Below, in pieces: positions 54,285 through 64,000 of a DNA stretch of 64,000 nucleotides. Origin of the DNA: Endomychus coccineus (taxonomy: Eukaryota; Arthropoda; Insecta; Coleoptera; Endomychidae); the NCBI GenBank assembly GCA_958510875.1, contig OY294067.1:151664962-151728961 (forward strand), read 5' to 3'. The notes beneath the pieces are model-generated. The model saw nothing but the letters and a program-made list of their open reading frames with translations. It was not told the origin of the DNA and did not search any database. Position numbers and translations under genes: made by a program. Numbering within the stretch: position 1 is the first letter of the stretch; every line of letters begins with the position of its first letter.

Positions 54285-55929
54285 TGATATAAAAACTCTT
54301 TACTGAGTTTTATTCTTTAATTATGATTTGAATTAATTTGCATATTGATTTGAATATTTCAATGTTTTGAATTCTACCGGCTAGCTTTTATTTGTATTTT
54401 AAATCTTATGTTTGTTTTGATTTGAATAATCTAATGATTTGAATAATGAACTTTTACCTTTTTATTTTATATCTATGGAATTAAACACAATGTTCTTTGA
54501 ATGTTAAAAACTTTTATATTTAAATTTCTATGACTCTATTTTTATCTCAGGTATCAATTTTAACAATTTTATTTTCAAATAGATCTATGATCTAACCTCA
54601 CAATTATTTACTATTTATCTTTGTTTACAAAGTTATAATCTACAATCTTTCTTTCAGATTTACAGACAGATAATAATACAATGGAGAAATAACAAATAAA
54701 CTTACGTTTAGTTTATATCCAAGAATATGTTTTTAAAAATGTAGGAAATGTTCACTTGGCTTGATTTTCTTATTAATTTGATAATTCACTTTACCCGTAG
54801 GTACACAATCTCTCTGCTATACACAAATCACAGGTAAACAATGTGGTTACTTCTTTAGACATCAGGAACTGTTGATAATTGTTAACTTGTCTTATTCTTT
54901 TTCAAAAGATATAAGACCTTAAATGATGTATTGGAACGTTGTCGAAGACTAACTATTATACGATGCTACTTGTGAATTATGGTTATAATTACTTTTAAAA
55001 ACTTTGTTCGAAGACTGGGAACACTACTTAACTTGTATAAATTACTTATTTGCTTCGGTTACTTTCAACCTTACAAAGCTATTGGAACACTTGGGTTCAC
55101 CGATGTTTATCCAAAAACTAAGGTTATCTTTTGAGTAGCTTGAGTATCTTGACTCTTCAGATGTTGATGGCTAACTGACTTGGCTTGTCTTCAGAAGCCT
55201 TTCATAGGCCTTCGAAACCGACGCTAAGTATTTTCAAAATTAATCAATGAGGTGCTTAGTTTACCTATAAAGAATGCTTTGTTGATTGTTGAAAACTGAC
55301 AGAACTATTACATTGTTACTAATCCGATGTCTATAAAATCGCCTCGACCAATCAGAACTTAGTATTCTTTAAATTTTTAATTATTGGAGATTTTCAGCTT
55401 ATTTTAAATGATAATGATTCCTTCTTTTTAAATTCATATTGCCTACATTTTTCCACACACTTTGGTATAAGATAACCTATGATTAGGTTATTATTAATAT
55501 GATTATTCCTATAATTATTATAAATTTGACAGTTATCATTATTAAAAACTAATACATAATATAATATATCAATAACATTTCTTTAACATTATATAACTCA
55601 AATTTACTAATCCTAACTTATATCTACAACATTTTTTAATAGTTTGTGCTATCTCATGATAGTTTTTGTAATCATTTTAATTATGATTTCTGCCTTCGTA
55701 ACACTGTACGTTTATTCACTTTCACTGAAGTTCTTGTTTTACACTTTTATTCTAATTACATTGTTGTTTATTATGTTTTACATTGTTCATTATATTATAC
55801 TAACTATTATTTAACTTTTAATATTGTTTTTAATTCCATATAATATCTTTTTATTAATCTTTTCTGATTTTCAATGTTCGGTAAGTTCTAATTTTATCAT
55901 TTTATTGTTTAGGAAATGAAATCATAACA
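54284..55929 (-). repeat. LTR of element C, 1.65 kb
   Basis: Homologous in reverse orientation to 57360-58942. Shared landmarks are CTATCTCATGATAGTTTTTG / CAAAACTATCATGAGATAG, AACACTGTACGTTT / AAACGTACTGTGT, and CCTATGATTAGG. The left edge abuts the PBS-like segment and the right edge the palindrome at 55912-55953. Confidence 0.8.
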
Positions 55930-55953
55930 ATATATAGTTATGATTTCATTTCC
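55912..55953. repeat. 17 bp perfect inverted repeat at LTR-LTR junction
   Basis: GGAAATGAAATCATAAC (55912-55928) and GTTATGATTTCATTTCC (55937-55953) flank AATATATA. It is the meeting point of LTR C (minus) and LTR E (plus), joined by their U3 ends. Confidence 0.95.
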
Positions 55954-57309
55954 GATAGAAAATAAAATTATAAAATTAGAACTTACCGAACATTGAAAAT
56001 CAGAAAAGATTAATAAAAAGATATTATATGGAATTAAAAACAATATCAAAAATAGAAAACTTTAAAAAGTACATATAATATGGAATTAAAAACATTATTT
56101 AAAGTTAAATATATAAGTAGAATAAGATATCAAAGATTGTATAATAAAAAAAACCAAAATGTAAAGTAGTTTATAGGAGTGTAAAGAAGGAACAGTGAAA
56201 AGTGGATAAACGTACAGTGATACGAAAGGGGAAAATCATAATTAAAATGATTTAAAGACTATCTGAAGATAGCAAACTATTAGAATAGGTTAAGAATGAG
56301 TGATAGATGTAAGAAAGTATTAAGACATTTCAGTTCTACAAAGTTGAATAAGTTTTATTTATATTTTAAATCATGTATTAAATTTAAGCAATGACAACTG
56401 TTAAAATAGACATAATAATCATAATTATTAAGTTAATTGGAACCTAATCATAGGTTATTATATATCAAAATATGGGAAAAAAATGGTGGTAGTATGAATT
56501 CGAATAGGAGAATGAACAATAACTTTAAATAATTTGGAAATATTCAATATATCAACAATTTCAAAATACTAAATTCTTATTGGTCAATACAACAATTAAG
56601 ACGTGTCAAAATTCAACAATACTGAAGAACTGTCAGTCTCAACAATGAGAATAGCTAACTAGAGATTCAGAAGAATTACCTGATTGGCTGAAAATTATAA
56701 AACAAGCTTTTTTTTGGTGGGACCTATAAAATGCAAAATCAAAGGAAAGCTTGGAAGTTTGCATCAACATCTAGAAAGAGGCTGTGCTCCTCTAGCAACT
56801 CTTTTAGTTTCCATAACCTAAGTTTGTAGTAACATCGGAGAACTGAAAGTGTCTCTGCACCTCCGCAAAATTTATATAACCAAAGTCTATTAGTAATTCC
56901 TACGAGGCAGCCAATAGTATTCATAAATCTTCATTTCAACGTCAGTAAAGGTTAACATAACCGAAGTTATTTAATTAAGTGTCATCGGAGAGTAACCAAA
57001 CTCCGATTGCAGTTCCCGATTGTTCCATTTATTCTAATATTTGTAGGATATAACAAGTGAGTCTATTTAAAATTTCATCATTGTATAGTAGTATCTGAAT
57101 GTTAAATTGTTATTGTAATTATGTATTAATTTTAAGGAAATTGAGGTCAACTTGAAACATAGAGAATTTTGAAGCATAAAGAAATTTGTAAGCATAGAAG
57201 ATTTTAGTAGCATAAAGTTAATTTGTAAATTTTTGAAAGATTTCACATGATACAGGATTCATAAATAAATATAATATAAAAGTTTTAACTTTTTGAATAA
57301 AGTTTAATG

Positions 57310-57311
<2 letters not shown>
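55937..57311 (+). repeat. LTR E, plus orientation, truncated
   Basis: It starts GTTATGATTTCATTTCC and is closest to the LTR of gypsy A: AAACTATTAGAATAGG and GACTATCTGAAGATAGC correspond to 14080-14115 inverted. It stops in the (TA)n array at 57312, where LTR D has its own (TA)n array internally (58725-58809). The U5 end is therefore missing. Confidence 0.75.

Positions 57312-57359
<48 letters not shown>
57312..57359. repeat. (TA)n microsatellite
   Basis: 48 bp of pure AT/TA dinucleotides between LTR E and LTR D. Confidence 0.95.
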
Positions 57360-57363
<4 letters not shown>

Positions 57364-58726
57364 ATGATTTCATTTCATAAACAATAAAAAATTTAAAAAT
57401 AATAACTTACCTAACTTTGAAAATCAGAAAAGATCAAATAAAAGATATTTATATGGAATTAAAAACAATAGTAAAAGCTAAATAATAGTTAGGATATTAA
57501 TATTAACAATGTAAAACATAATAAACAACAATGTAATAGAATAAGAAGTGATCAACAAGAACTTCAGTGAAAGTGAAGAAACGTACTGTGTAACGAAGAC
57601 AGAAATCATAAGTAAAGTGATTACAAAACTATCATGAGATAGTACAAAACATTGAATAATGTAATAGATATAAGTTAGGATTAGTAAATTTGAGTTATGT
57701 AATGTTAAAAGAATGTTATTGATATAATATGGTATGTATTAGATTTAAGAATAAGTAACTGTCAAGAAAACCATAAATATGGGAATAATCATATTAATAA
57801 TAACCCAATCATAGGTTATATTATACCAAAGTGTGGGGAAAAATGTAGGCAATATTAATTTAAAAAGAAGGAATCACTATCAATTAAAATAAGTTTAAAA
57901 TCTCCAATAATTCAAAAATTAAAGAATACTGAATTCTGATTGGTTGAGAGGAATTTCTAGTGTCAGTCTGGTAACAATGAGTACTTCTGTCATTTCACAA
58001 CAATTAACTTGGCATTCTTGATAAGTAAAGTAAGCACCTGATAGGTTGTTTATGACATCAAGTAGCGTCGGTTTTGGAGGCCTATAAAAAGGTCTGAAAG
58101 TAAAGCTAAGTTCAGTTTGCATTAATATCCAAGCAGAGACTGTTCTTCTCTGGCAACTCACCAAAATTTTCTAACCTAAGTTTATAAAAATTAAACATCA
58201 GAGAACGCAAGTGTTCCAAACTTCGATAGGTTCAAAGTAACCAAAGTTAATAAGTTTTATTAAAAGTCAATGAGTATCCCAAGTATCCAAACCAAATAAA
58301 AGGTAGTAATAACCTCCAAATTTATAAGAAGTATCCAACGATTGCCATTCTTCAACATAATTTCAATAAAGCATCGAAAAGTTTTATGTCTTATCTAAAA
58401 GAATAAAACAAAGTATTATCAACAGTTCCTGATCCTCAAGAAAAGTAACCTAAATTAGTTACCTGTGATTATCGTGAAAAAGCATAGTGTTGTGTAAAAG
58501 GTGAATCAACGAAATTATAAAAGGAAGTAAATTGAAAATTGCCCACATTGTTAAACACACTTTTGGATATTGTCTAAACGTAAGTTTGTTTATAATTTCT
58601 ACATCATATTATTCGTATTATCTGTAAAGAAAAAGGAAGATTGTTGACTATAACAATATAAACAAATATTAGTTGAAAAAGTGTAAATAAAATTCAATAA
58701 AATAAAAACAATTTAAATTAGTTAAT

Positions 58727-58811
<85 letters not shown>

Positions 58812-58942
58812 ATATCAATTCAATCAAATCAGAGAATAAATTCATTAAAAATCAATAAAGAGCTAGCCGGAGAAAAGAAAATCATATAACATATATAAAT
58901 CATTGAAACACATTTATATTAAAGTAAGAGTTTATTTAATAA
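57360..58942 (+). repeat. LTR D, plus orientation, with internal (TA)n
   Basis: It starts TGTTATGATTTCATTTC and ends before the PBS-like TTGTCACCACAACGTG. It is the inverted counterpart of LTR C. Near its end it has AGAGCTAGCCGGAG, as gypsy A has GAGCTAACCGGAGG (minus strand). A (TA)n array (58725-58809) sits just before that block. Confidence 0.8.
58725..58809. repeat. (TA)n microsatellite inside LTR D
   Basis: About 85 bp of TA repeats with two TATATG interruptions. In gypsy A the equivalent place reads ATTCCATATAATATC without expansion. Confidence 0.95.
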
Positions 58943-59013
58943 TTGTCACCACAACGTGAGGCAATCAAAACTCATTAGAGTTTAGTTAATAGTTGTCGCT
59001 CCAACGTGGGGCC
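58943..59013 (+). other. Tandem primer-binding-site-like segments, element D
   Basis: TTGTCACCACAACGTGAGGC (58943-58962) and GTTGTCGCTCCAACGTGGGG (58992-59011) repeat the arrangement of element C. After them only about 200 bp of leader-like sequence remains, and no gag is recognisable. Confidence 0.65.
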
Positions 59014-59287
59014 TATTAATAAAAATTCAGTAAGCCATATTTGGGTTTTAGGTTCAGTATTCAATGAAAAATTACTTTGTTAACGTATCGGTGGTACATC
59101 TCCACCTTTTTCAAAACTTTCAATATATAAAACTTAAAATTTCATTCTGTATTACTAGTATATTGATTTGTTAAAATACTACATCTTCATTCGTAAACTT
59201 TTTCCCAGATTTCCAATTAGGAGTTATTCTACACATCGTTTTAGATTTGTACTGTTATATTATAGTTATTTGAATTTTATGTCACGT

Positions 59288-59327
59288 TCAATCTACTAAG
59301 GCACATAAATGTGCCTTAGTAGATTGA
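59288..59327. repeat. 40 bp hairpin, 19 bp perfect stem
   Basis: TCAATCTACTAAGGCACAT, then AA, then ATGTGCCTTAGTAGATTGA. The stem is perfect with a 2 nt loop. Confidence 0.95.
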
Positions 59328-59779
59328 TTTTATCCAATTCTATGGTGTTGACGTTTTTCAAATCCAGAGTTTGCGCATTAGAGACTTCACAATCAGCTGT
59401 TAGTCCGATATGCTCTTGTATTTTTACCGTTAGAACCTGACAGGTTAAATGTCAAATTTTAAAAATGTATCCATTTCCATCTCATTGTAATTCGTCTTTA
59501 TTTTAAATTTAACTTAGTGACATAATTGTAAAATAGAATCTACAGTCCAATGAATAAATATGAAGAGGAAAATCTAAATGGTTTTTGTAAAAATGACTAG
59601 TTTAATATTAACCTAAACTTCTGTAAGTATTAACCAAAAAATACGTAATTGTCATTTAATTTGTAAAAATTGTAGTACCCTGAAGAAGCAATAAATTATT
59701 GCGAAATATTGGTATAGAAAAAATAGTTTTCTTTTGATTGCTCAACTACAGACTGAAATTCCCGTTAACTAACCTTTCT

Positions 59780-59795
59780 AATATACATATATATA

Positions 59796-59864
<69 letters not shown>

Positions 59865-59995
59865 AAGTTTAAAGTTTCTTTGCCTAATTGGCCACTATCG
59901 TGTATGTAACTTAAGAGATATAGAATTAAATTTTCTATGTTAAATTATCTAAGTTATCTTCATAATTCAGAAAATTTAATTCTATATCTCTTAAG

Positions 59996-60061
<66 letters not shown>
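59780..60061. repeat. Two (TA)n arrays around a perfect 29 bp inverted repeat
   Basis: (TA)n at 59780-59861 and 59996-60061. Between them AACTTAAGAGATATAGAATT.. (59908-59936) is repeated exactly in inverted orientation at 59969-59997, with a 32 nt spacer. The right arm runs straight into the second array. Confidence 0.95.
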
Positions 60062-60063
<2 letters not shown>

Positions 60064-60504
60064 ATTATCGCTTTTATGGTTTTTTGCATCTTTAGGAAAA
60101 GCTATGCATTTTGTGGAAAAACTATCTCTAAAAAAAGTTGTAGAGCAATAAATTTCCAATTAATATTGGATATTTTTATTTTCCGGTAGTGAGCTCATTT
60201 CCCGCTAGAGAGCGTTGGAGGAATTCCCGCAAATTGTCACCTTCTGTTGATTTTTGAATTTTCAGAAAAAATATGCATTTTATGGAAAAATTAAAAGAGA
60301 CCAAAATTGTAGAACGGAAAATTTCCGATCGATATAGGTCTTTTAACTTTCCCAGTAATGCGTGCATTACTTTGATATAAAATTAAAATCTTAGCTAAAT
60401 TTATAATTTCTAATGAAAAATTTGAGAAAAAACGCAAAAATGCGTAATTGGTTATGATTTTACGTGCTCTGGCGGGAAATGTAATACTACTGAAGGACTA
60501 AACC

Positions 60505-61275
60505 AAAAATATAATGCTCAAGTATCCACTTTCGAACCAGATGTTGAAAATTTATGAGGTAATAGAAAGAAGTTGTCAGACCTTATTACAAATATTGCTA
60601 TTTGAGCATTCTACCTAAACTGTATTTTCGACATTATAAAGACGCATGTAGGAATTTGTGAGGGTTTTAATTAATTAAATAAGTATAAATCTGACTCATT
60701 GACTCAATATCTGTTCTTTGATTTACAGAATCGAAGTCACGTTCTAAGTGAATTATTGCAGAATATGTCTTTTATAATAATTGGTTTCCTTAGTTAAAAT
60801 ATCAACATTTTCGTAATAGAATGTTTAGCAAGGGCGGTGAAATTTTCTAAGTTGTTTATTCTTGTACTGTACTTATGACCATACATTCTTTTTTGTAAAT
60901 ATTGTTTAGAGTCCCATCGCAATCTGAACAATTTAATTTGTATACTGTGTGGGGTAGATTATAGGTTTTAGATGTGAAAAATGTTTTCCAACACAGTTAA
61001 TAAGTTTATACGCAACATTTATATCATACTTTTGCAAACATTTCTCAATTTTCTCTGAGGTCTCCAAAATGTACGGTAATGTTATAAAATTATCTGTATT
61101 ACTTTTTATGTTATTTATATATGACTATCCATTATAGATTTGTTTATTCTTTCTTTAATGATGAGATTGAAAAATGTTTTTGGGTTTTAAGCCATTCATT
61201 TCCAGTGTATTTCGAACAATTTTAATTTTTCGAACGGTCCTCTGGGTGGGACAATTTAACCGCGCGATCTGTAAG
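60505..61275 (-). mobile_element. PLE4: minus-strand Penelope fragment
   Basis: Homologous to PLE2. GACATTATAAAGACGCATGT, TTATAATAATTGGTTTCCTT and TTAGCAAGGGCGGTG occur in the same order as at 43840-44060, and GTTTTCCAACACAGTTA as at 44225. Small deletions and stops break every frame. The hammerhead end is not present on the left, where the match stops near 60505. The right edge is near GGACAATTTAACCGCGCG. Confidence 0.8.
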
Positions 61276-61299
61276 GCTATTCATAACACTTTTTTCATA

Positions 61300-62600
61300 A
61301 CTGTTTTTTTATTTATTATTCATGATCTTTATTCTGAAAGTAGCCCATATTCCTATCCAGTTGTTACTGATATTTTCCTGGACAATAAGATTTTTCAAGT
61401 AGTATTCCAAATTATTTCTATAAATATCTTCAGAAGTTGCCTCCCAATTTTTCCTAATACTAAGTTTTTTTAATGCATTCTGAATAAAATAGGAATCAAT
61501 TTCATGTTTCGTTATATCTTCAAACAAAATATTATTTTCTTACATGTTTACTATTTTACAATTATTCTGTCTCCAAGAGTTAAATTAGATGTTCATAAAC
61601 AGAGCTTGATCCTTCAGGTTAACGTTAATATCTTCCAATCCTCCTTCTTCAGCAAGAAGCTATGTATTGACAAAACCAAACTTTTCTCATTAGGTTTGGG
61701 TTTCTAGAGCGATATTTATACATTATTTTTTCTAAATTCCGTATAATTTGGGTCCAATTTTCATTAATTGCTTCTTATATATTATAGGTATGCTACTACC
61801 ATCCACAAAAGTTTAATTTTATTACTACATTTGAATATTGTCTATATTTCTTTGTTTTTCTTATTCTGCCCAGGGCTGGATTGATGTTTCTTATAGATTA
61901 ATGCTAGGGCCAAATCCTTTTTCTCATATTTCTAAAATCTTTATTAATTGACTTATGCCGTTTTTATCATCCAGGTAAATAACCACATCATCAGCATAAG
62001 CTGCACTTTGAAGTTTTTATTATTCATATTAACCCCATCTATAGTAAAATTAATGTTTTAACAAAGATTCAATTATCATGACAAACAAAATCATAGACAT
62101 TGTACTGCCTTGTTGTACTGAATATTTTTGGTGAATTGGCTTTGTAAGAAACCTGTTAATCATCATTTTGCATTTTGCCTTGTCATTTCTTTATTAATTT
62201 TATTTATTTACATTTCAGGTAATTTATATTTTTCCAATATCCTCCACAAAAACATATGTGAAACTCTATTTTCTTCAATATGCATGATTGTATCTCTGTT
62301 AAAATTTGAATTATTATTTATACAGTTCTATTCCTGCCCAGAAATATTATCCACACTAGCTTTCATTCTATCCTTGTTCCTTGTAGTCAGTACTCAATAG
62401 AGTTATGGGCCGAAATTGATTTAATTCTATCATGTTTTTTCTTTCGGTATAACACAACTACTCTTTCCATAACATTCTCAGGCAAATTACTCTCACCTTG
62501 TAGTGGATAATTTATAATATATTCTGTCAACTCATTACCTACCTATGTCATCCCATAAGAGTATATAGGCTCCATCTACTCCTGGCATTTTCTTTTTACT
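61300..62600 (-). pseudogene. LINE reverse transcriptase relic
   Basis: The minus strand has KKKMPGVDGAYTL (about 62570), FRPITLLSTDYK (about 62420), RDTIMHIEENRVSHMFLWRI (about 62250-62310) and AYADDVVIYLDDKN (about 61985). These are LINE RT motifs 0-2 (PG.DG, FRPI.LL..DYK), motif A remains and the catalytic YADD box. The following minus frame 61309-61527 (ALKKLSIRKNWEATSEDI) would be post-RT. Numerous stops and frameshifts are present. The RPITLLNTDYK-type block suggests an L1/Tx1-like lineage (inference). Confidence 0.75.
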
Positions 62601-62639
62601 GCACTTATGTAACATAATAAACAATAAAATAGTTCACAC

Positions 62640-63000
62640 TGTGGATACACTATGACACTATAAATAAGAAATAATCAACTACTGAGGATCTCTTGGCTAC
62701 CAAATAGTCATCATCGGATTAAACTGAATTATAAATCAAAATGTACCTGTTTAAATACTGTTTGGGGATAATAAGGGGTTAATCGGAATTTAATAGATTT
62801 CATTTTTGTTTATACATTTCCATCCCTTCTAAATTACGTAGATATTAGTCCGTATTATGTTTTAAAAGTGATAAACTTTCTTGATAAATGGTGTGACCTG
62901 CGTTTAGAATATGTTCGGCTAAGGCTGATTTTACCGACTAAAAATGTTCCTTCTAGTTGGACCCCAATAGCATAATGAACATGACTCACAATAGGTTTTG
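62640..63000 (-). mobile_element. PLE5: endonuclease-region end with decayed hammerhead
   Basis: On the minus strand 62960-62870 gives VKSALAEHILNAGHTIYQES, then LSLLKHNTD: the PLE SALA.H....GH block after GIY-YIG. About 180 bp later, 62720-62670 reads CCGATGA, T, GACTATTTGGTAGCC, AAGAGATCC, a decayed hammerhead. Its core is CCGATGA for CTGATGA and CAAG for GAAA. The last part, to 62650, matches the outer arm of the 50.3 kb hairpin. Confidence 0.75.
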
Positions 63001-63123
63001 TAAATCTCGGATTTGTCGAAGTCGGTTTTTTAGCTTGTTCTTACATCTATAAACGGGTTGTATTGCAAATTTAGAAAACAGATTATGGAATTTGATTAAA
63101 CTAATAAAGTGATGGAAGTAAAG

Positions 63124-63314
63124 CCACTAATTTACACTAAATAAACAATGGATGTTTTTTATTATCCACTATTGCTTATATATGTTTCAACACACCGTGT
63201 CATCATCAGCTAATTTATAAACTTAGATCAGATGATGACACTGTGTGTTGAAACATATGTAAGCAATAGTGGATAATAAAGAGCATCCACTGTTTATTTA
63301 GTGTAAATTAGTGG
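63124..63314. mobile_element. 190 bp hairpin with a hammerhead core on each strand
   Basis: Arms 63124-63212 and 63225-63314 are inverted copies with few mismatches and a 12 nt loop. The minus strand of the left arm reads CTGATGA (63209-63203), T, GACAC-GGT-GTGTT, GAAA (63188-63185), CATATATA. The plus strand of the right arm reads CAGATGA (63229-63235), T, GACAC-TGT-GTGTT, GAAA, CATATG, TA. Stem II is 5 bp in both. I could not pair a stem I, so self-cleavage as drawn is uncertain. Confidence 0.75.
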
Positions 63315-63439
63315 TATACATAACTTTACATATTCTTAATGCCGAAACTGTTCAATATTTTACTGAACTATTTGACTATAGTGTCTCTAATTTTGTTAGT
63401 TGGTTGCGTTCCAATTTCCTTTTTTGTTTAGAAATCAAA

Positions 63440-63615
63440 TAAATGGCTTTCAAATATTAATATCCCCGATACAAACTGCACATAATACAGCTACACCATT
63501 TGAATATAAAATAACGCCATTTAATAGTCTTGTTCATAGATTATTGAACGTCCCTTTGAGCCAGCAAGATTGTAGCAACGAAATTGAGAAACTTCAGCAT
63601 ATACAGAGTGTTTCA
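63440..63615 (+). pseudogene. PLE linker fragment
   Basis: The plus frame contains FEYKITPFNSLVHRLLNVPL, then SQQDCSNEIEKLQHI, matching the RT-endonuclease linker of PLEs (K.A.FNSLVHRL...PLS...F..E...I..IA). It has the same domain as the minus-strand fragment near 41950-42110. The reading stops matching after IEKLQHI. Confidence 0.7.
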
Positions 63616-64000
63616 GTTTTTTCGTTCATAACTTCGGCAAAAGATACAACTTTTGAAAATAATAGGGGTCTTCCATATAAAATTTTTCTCTAAATCACTT
63701 CCTTTCCGAGATACAGGGTGTTGAAGTTTTGAAAAATTATTACATTTTCTCCATTATCTTCTAAACAAATGAAGATTTCCATTTCAAACTTGGTAAACTT
63801 CAGTTTTATTGAATGAGGACTTTTTGGGTGATAAAATAGTTTTGAAACAAATACAGTAGCGTAGTTATGGGGTTTTGTACTCATTTAAACCCCTTAAACT
63901 TCTACGCCAATGGTTGGAAATCATTATTGTATAAAAATTTAGGAACTTTAATTTATTTTCTATAAAAAAGTATTGTTGATAAATTTCACTTAGAGGCTTC
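63616..64000. other. Right edge, nothing recognised
   Basis: The sequence has two copies of a short phrase (CAGAGTGTTTCAGTTTTTTC near 63605 and ACAGGGTGTTGAAGTTTTGA near 63714), as in many insect dispersed repeats. No gene is visible. Confidence 0.4.

Larger units (their letters stand above)
53450..55929 (-). mobile_element. Gypsy-type element C: 5' LTR, PBS-like segments, gag start
   Basis: On the minus strand: LTR from 55929 (TGTTATGATTTCATTTCC) to about 54284, two PBS-like segments (54214-54284), a short leader and the start of a coiled-coil Gag (54111 leftward to about 53640). No protease or pol follows, so the element is 3'-truncated. It is from the same broad family as gypsy A, by LTR similarity. 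Confidence 0.75.
59014..60504. other. 1.5 kb with palindromes and (TA)n arrays, no gene
   Basis: No gene is supported. The interval holds the palindrome at 59288-59327, (TA)n at 59780-59861 and 59996-60061, and the inverted repeat at 59908-59997. The minus frame 60176-60367 shows no motif. Confidence 0.6.

Noticed and set aside
61174..61473. 99-codon plus-strand frame resembling a membrane protein
   Set aside because: Its hydrophobicity comes from the complement of A-rich LINE and PLE coding sequence on the minus strand.
1..64000. CRISPR arrays, bacterial operons, tRNA or rRNA genes
   Set aside because: No regularly spaced identical repeats with unique spacers, no tRNA cloverleaf with conserved boxes, and no rRNA sequence was seen; the DNA is eukaryotic.

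Overview
This 64 kb window is AT-rich eukaryotic DNA, most likely from an insect. The transposon assemblage suggests this: BEL/Pao and Ty3/gypsy LTR elements, an R2-like LINE, several other LINEs, many Penelope-like elements (PLEs) with GIY-YIG endonuclease relics and hammerhead ribozyme motifs, a ZMYM-type hAT, a Helitron and fold-back elements. I recognise no host gene with confidence and no tRNA or rRNA gene. Bacterial-style annotation (operons, ribosome binding sites) does not apply. Almost every coding stretch is a decayed transposon ORF with stops and frameshifts.

Layout. 0-3 kb: a divergent 330 bp duplication and a minus-strand Ty3/gypsy pol relic. 6.4-8.2 kb: fold-back element FB1, with ~140 bp repeats in inverted arms and a central cysteine-rich (CXC) protein relic. 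8.4-12.5 kb: a dispersed repeat family and a small PLE with inverted ends. 12.5-18.0 kb: a minus-strand gypsy (A) whose long LTR holds a compound hairpin and a second, 1.54 kb internally deleted gypsy (B). 18-24 kb: unclassified sequence, an R2-like LINE end and another LINE end.

24.3-40 kb: an old BEL/Pao element (BEL1), broken into pieces by a 0.7 kb fold-back, a complete hAT with 8 bp target duplications, a second BEL/Pao element (BEL2, 7.3 kb, perfect 5 bp target duplication) and a LINE. BEL2 itself carries a nearly perfect 1.5 kb palindromic fold-back element (FB2). FB2 and FB1 share a subterminal motif. 40.3-41.4 kb: a deleted Helitron with both termini.

41.6-46.2 kb: PLE remains, including two copies in head-to-head inversion forming a 2.8 kb inverted repeat. 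Each outer end carries a hammerhead ribozyme, and the right-hand one has every core nucleotide. 46.3-49 kb: a TIR element with AAATTTAC-type reiterations and a 32 bp minisatellite. 49-53.4 kb: mostly unassigned, with a hammerhead-bearing hairpin at 50.3 kb. 53.5-59 kb: gypsy-type LTRs in inverted and tandem arrangement joined by a palindrome and (TA)n arrays, with duplicated primer-binding-site-like segments. 59-64 kb: palindromes, (TA)n arrays, three more PLE fragments, a LINE RT relic and a 190 bp hairpin with a hammerhead core on each strand.

The genes do not form a pathway. The window is a stratified transposon graveyard in which insertions can be ordered in time. All assignments come from reading motifs by eye; no database search or folding program was run.
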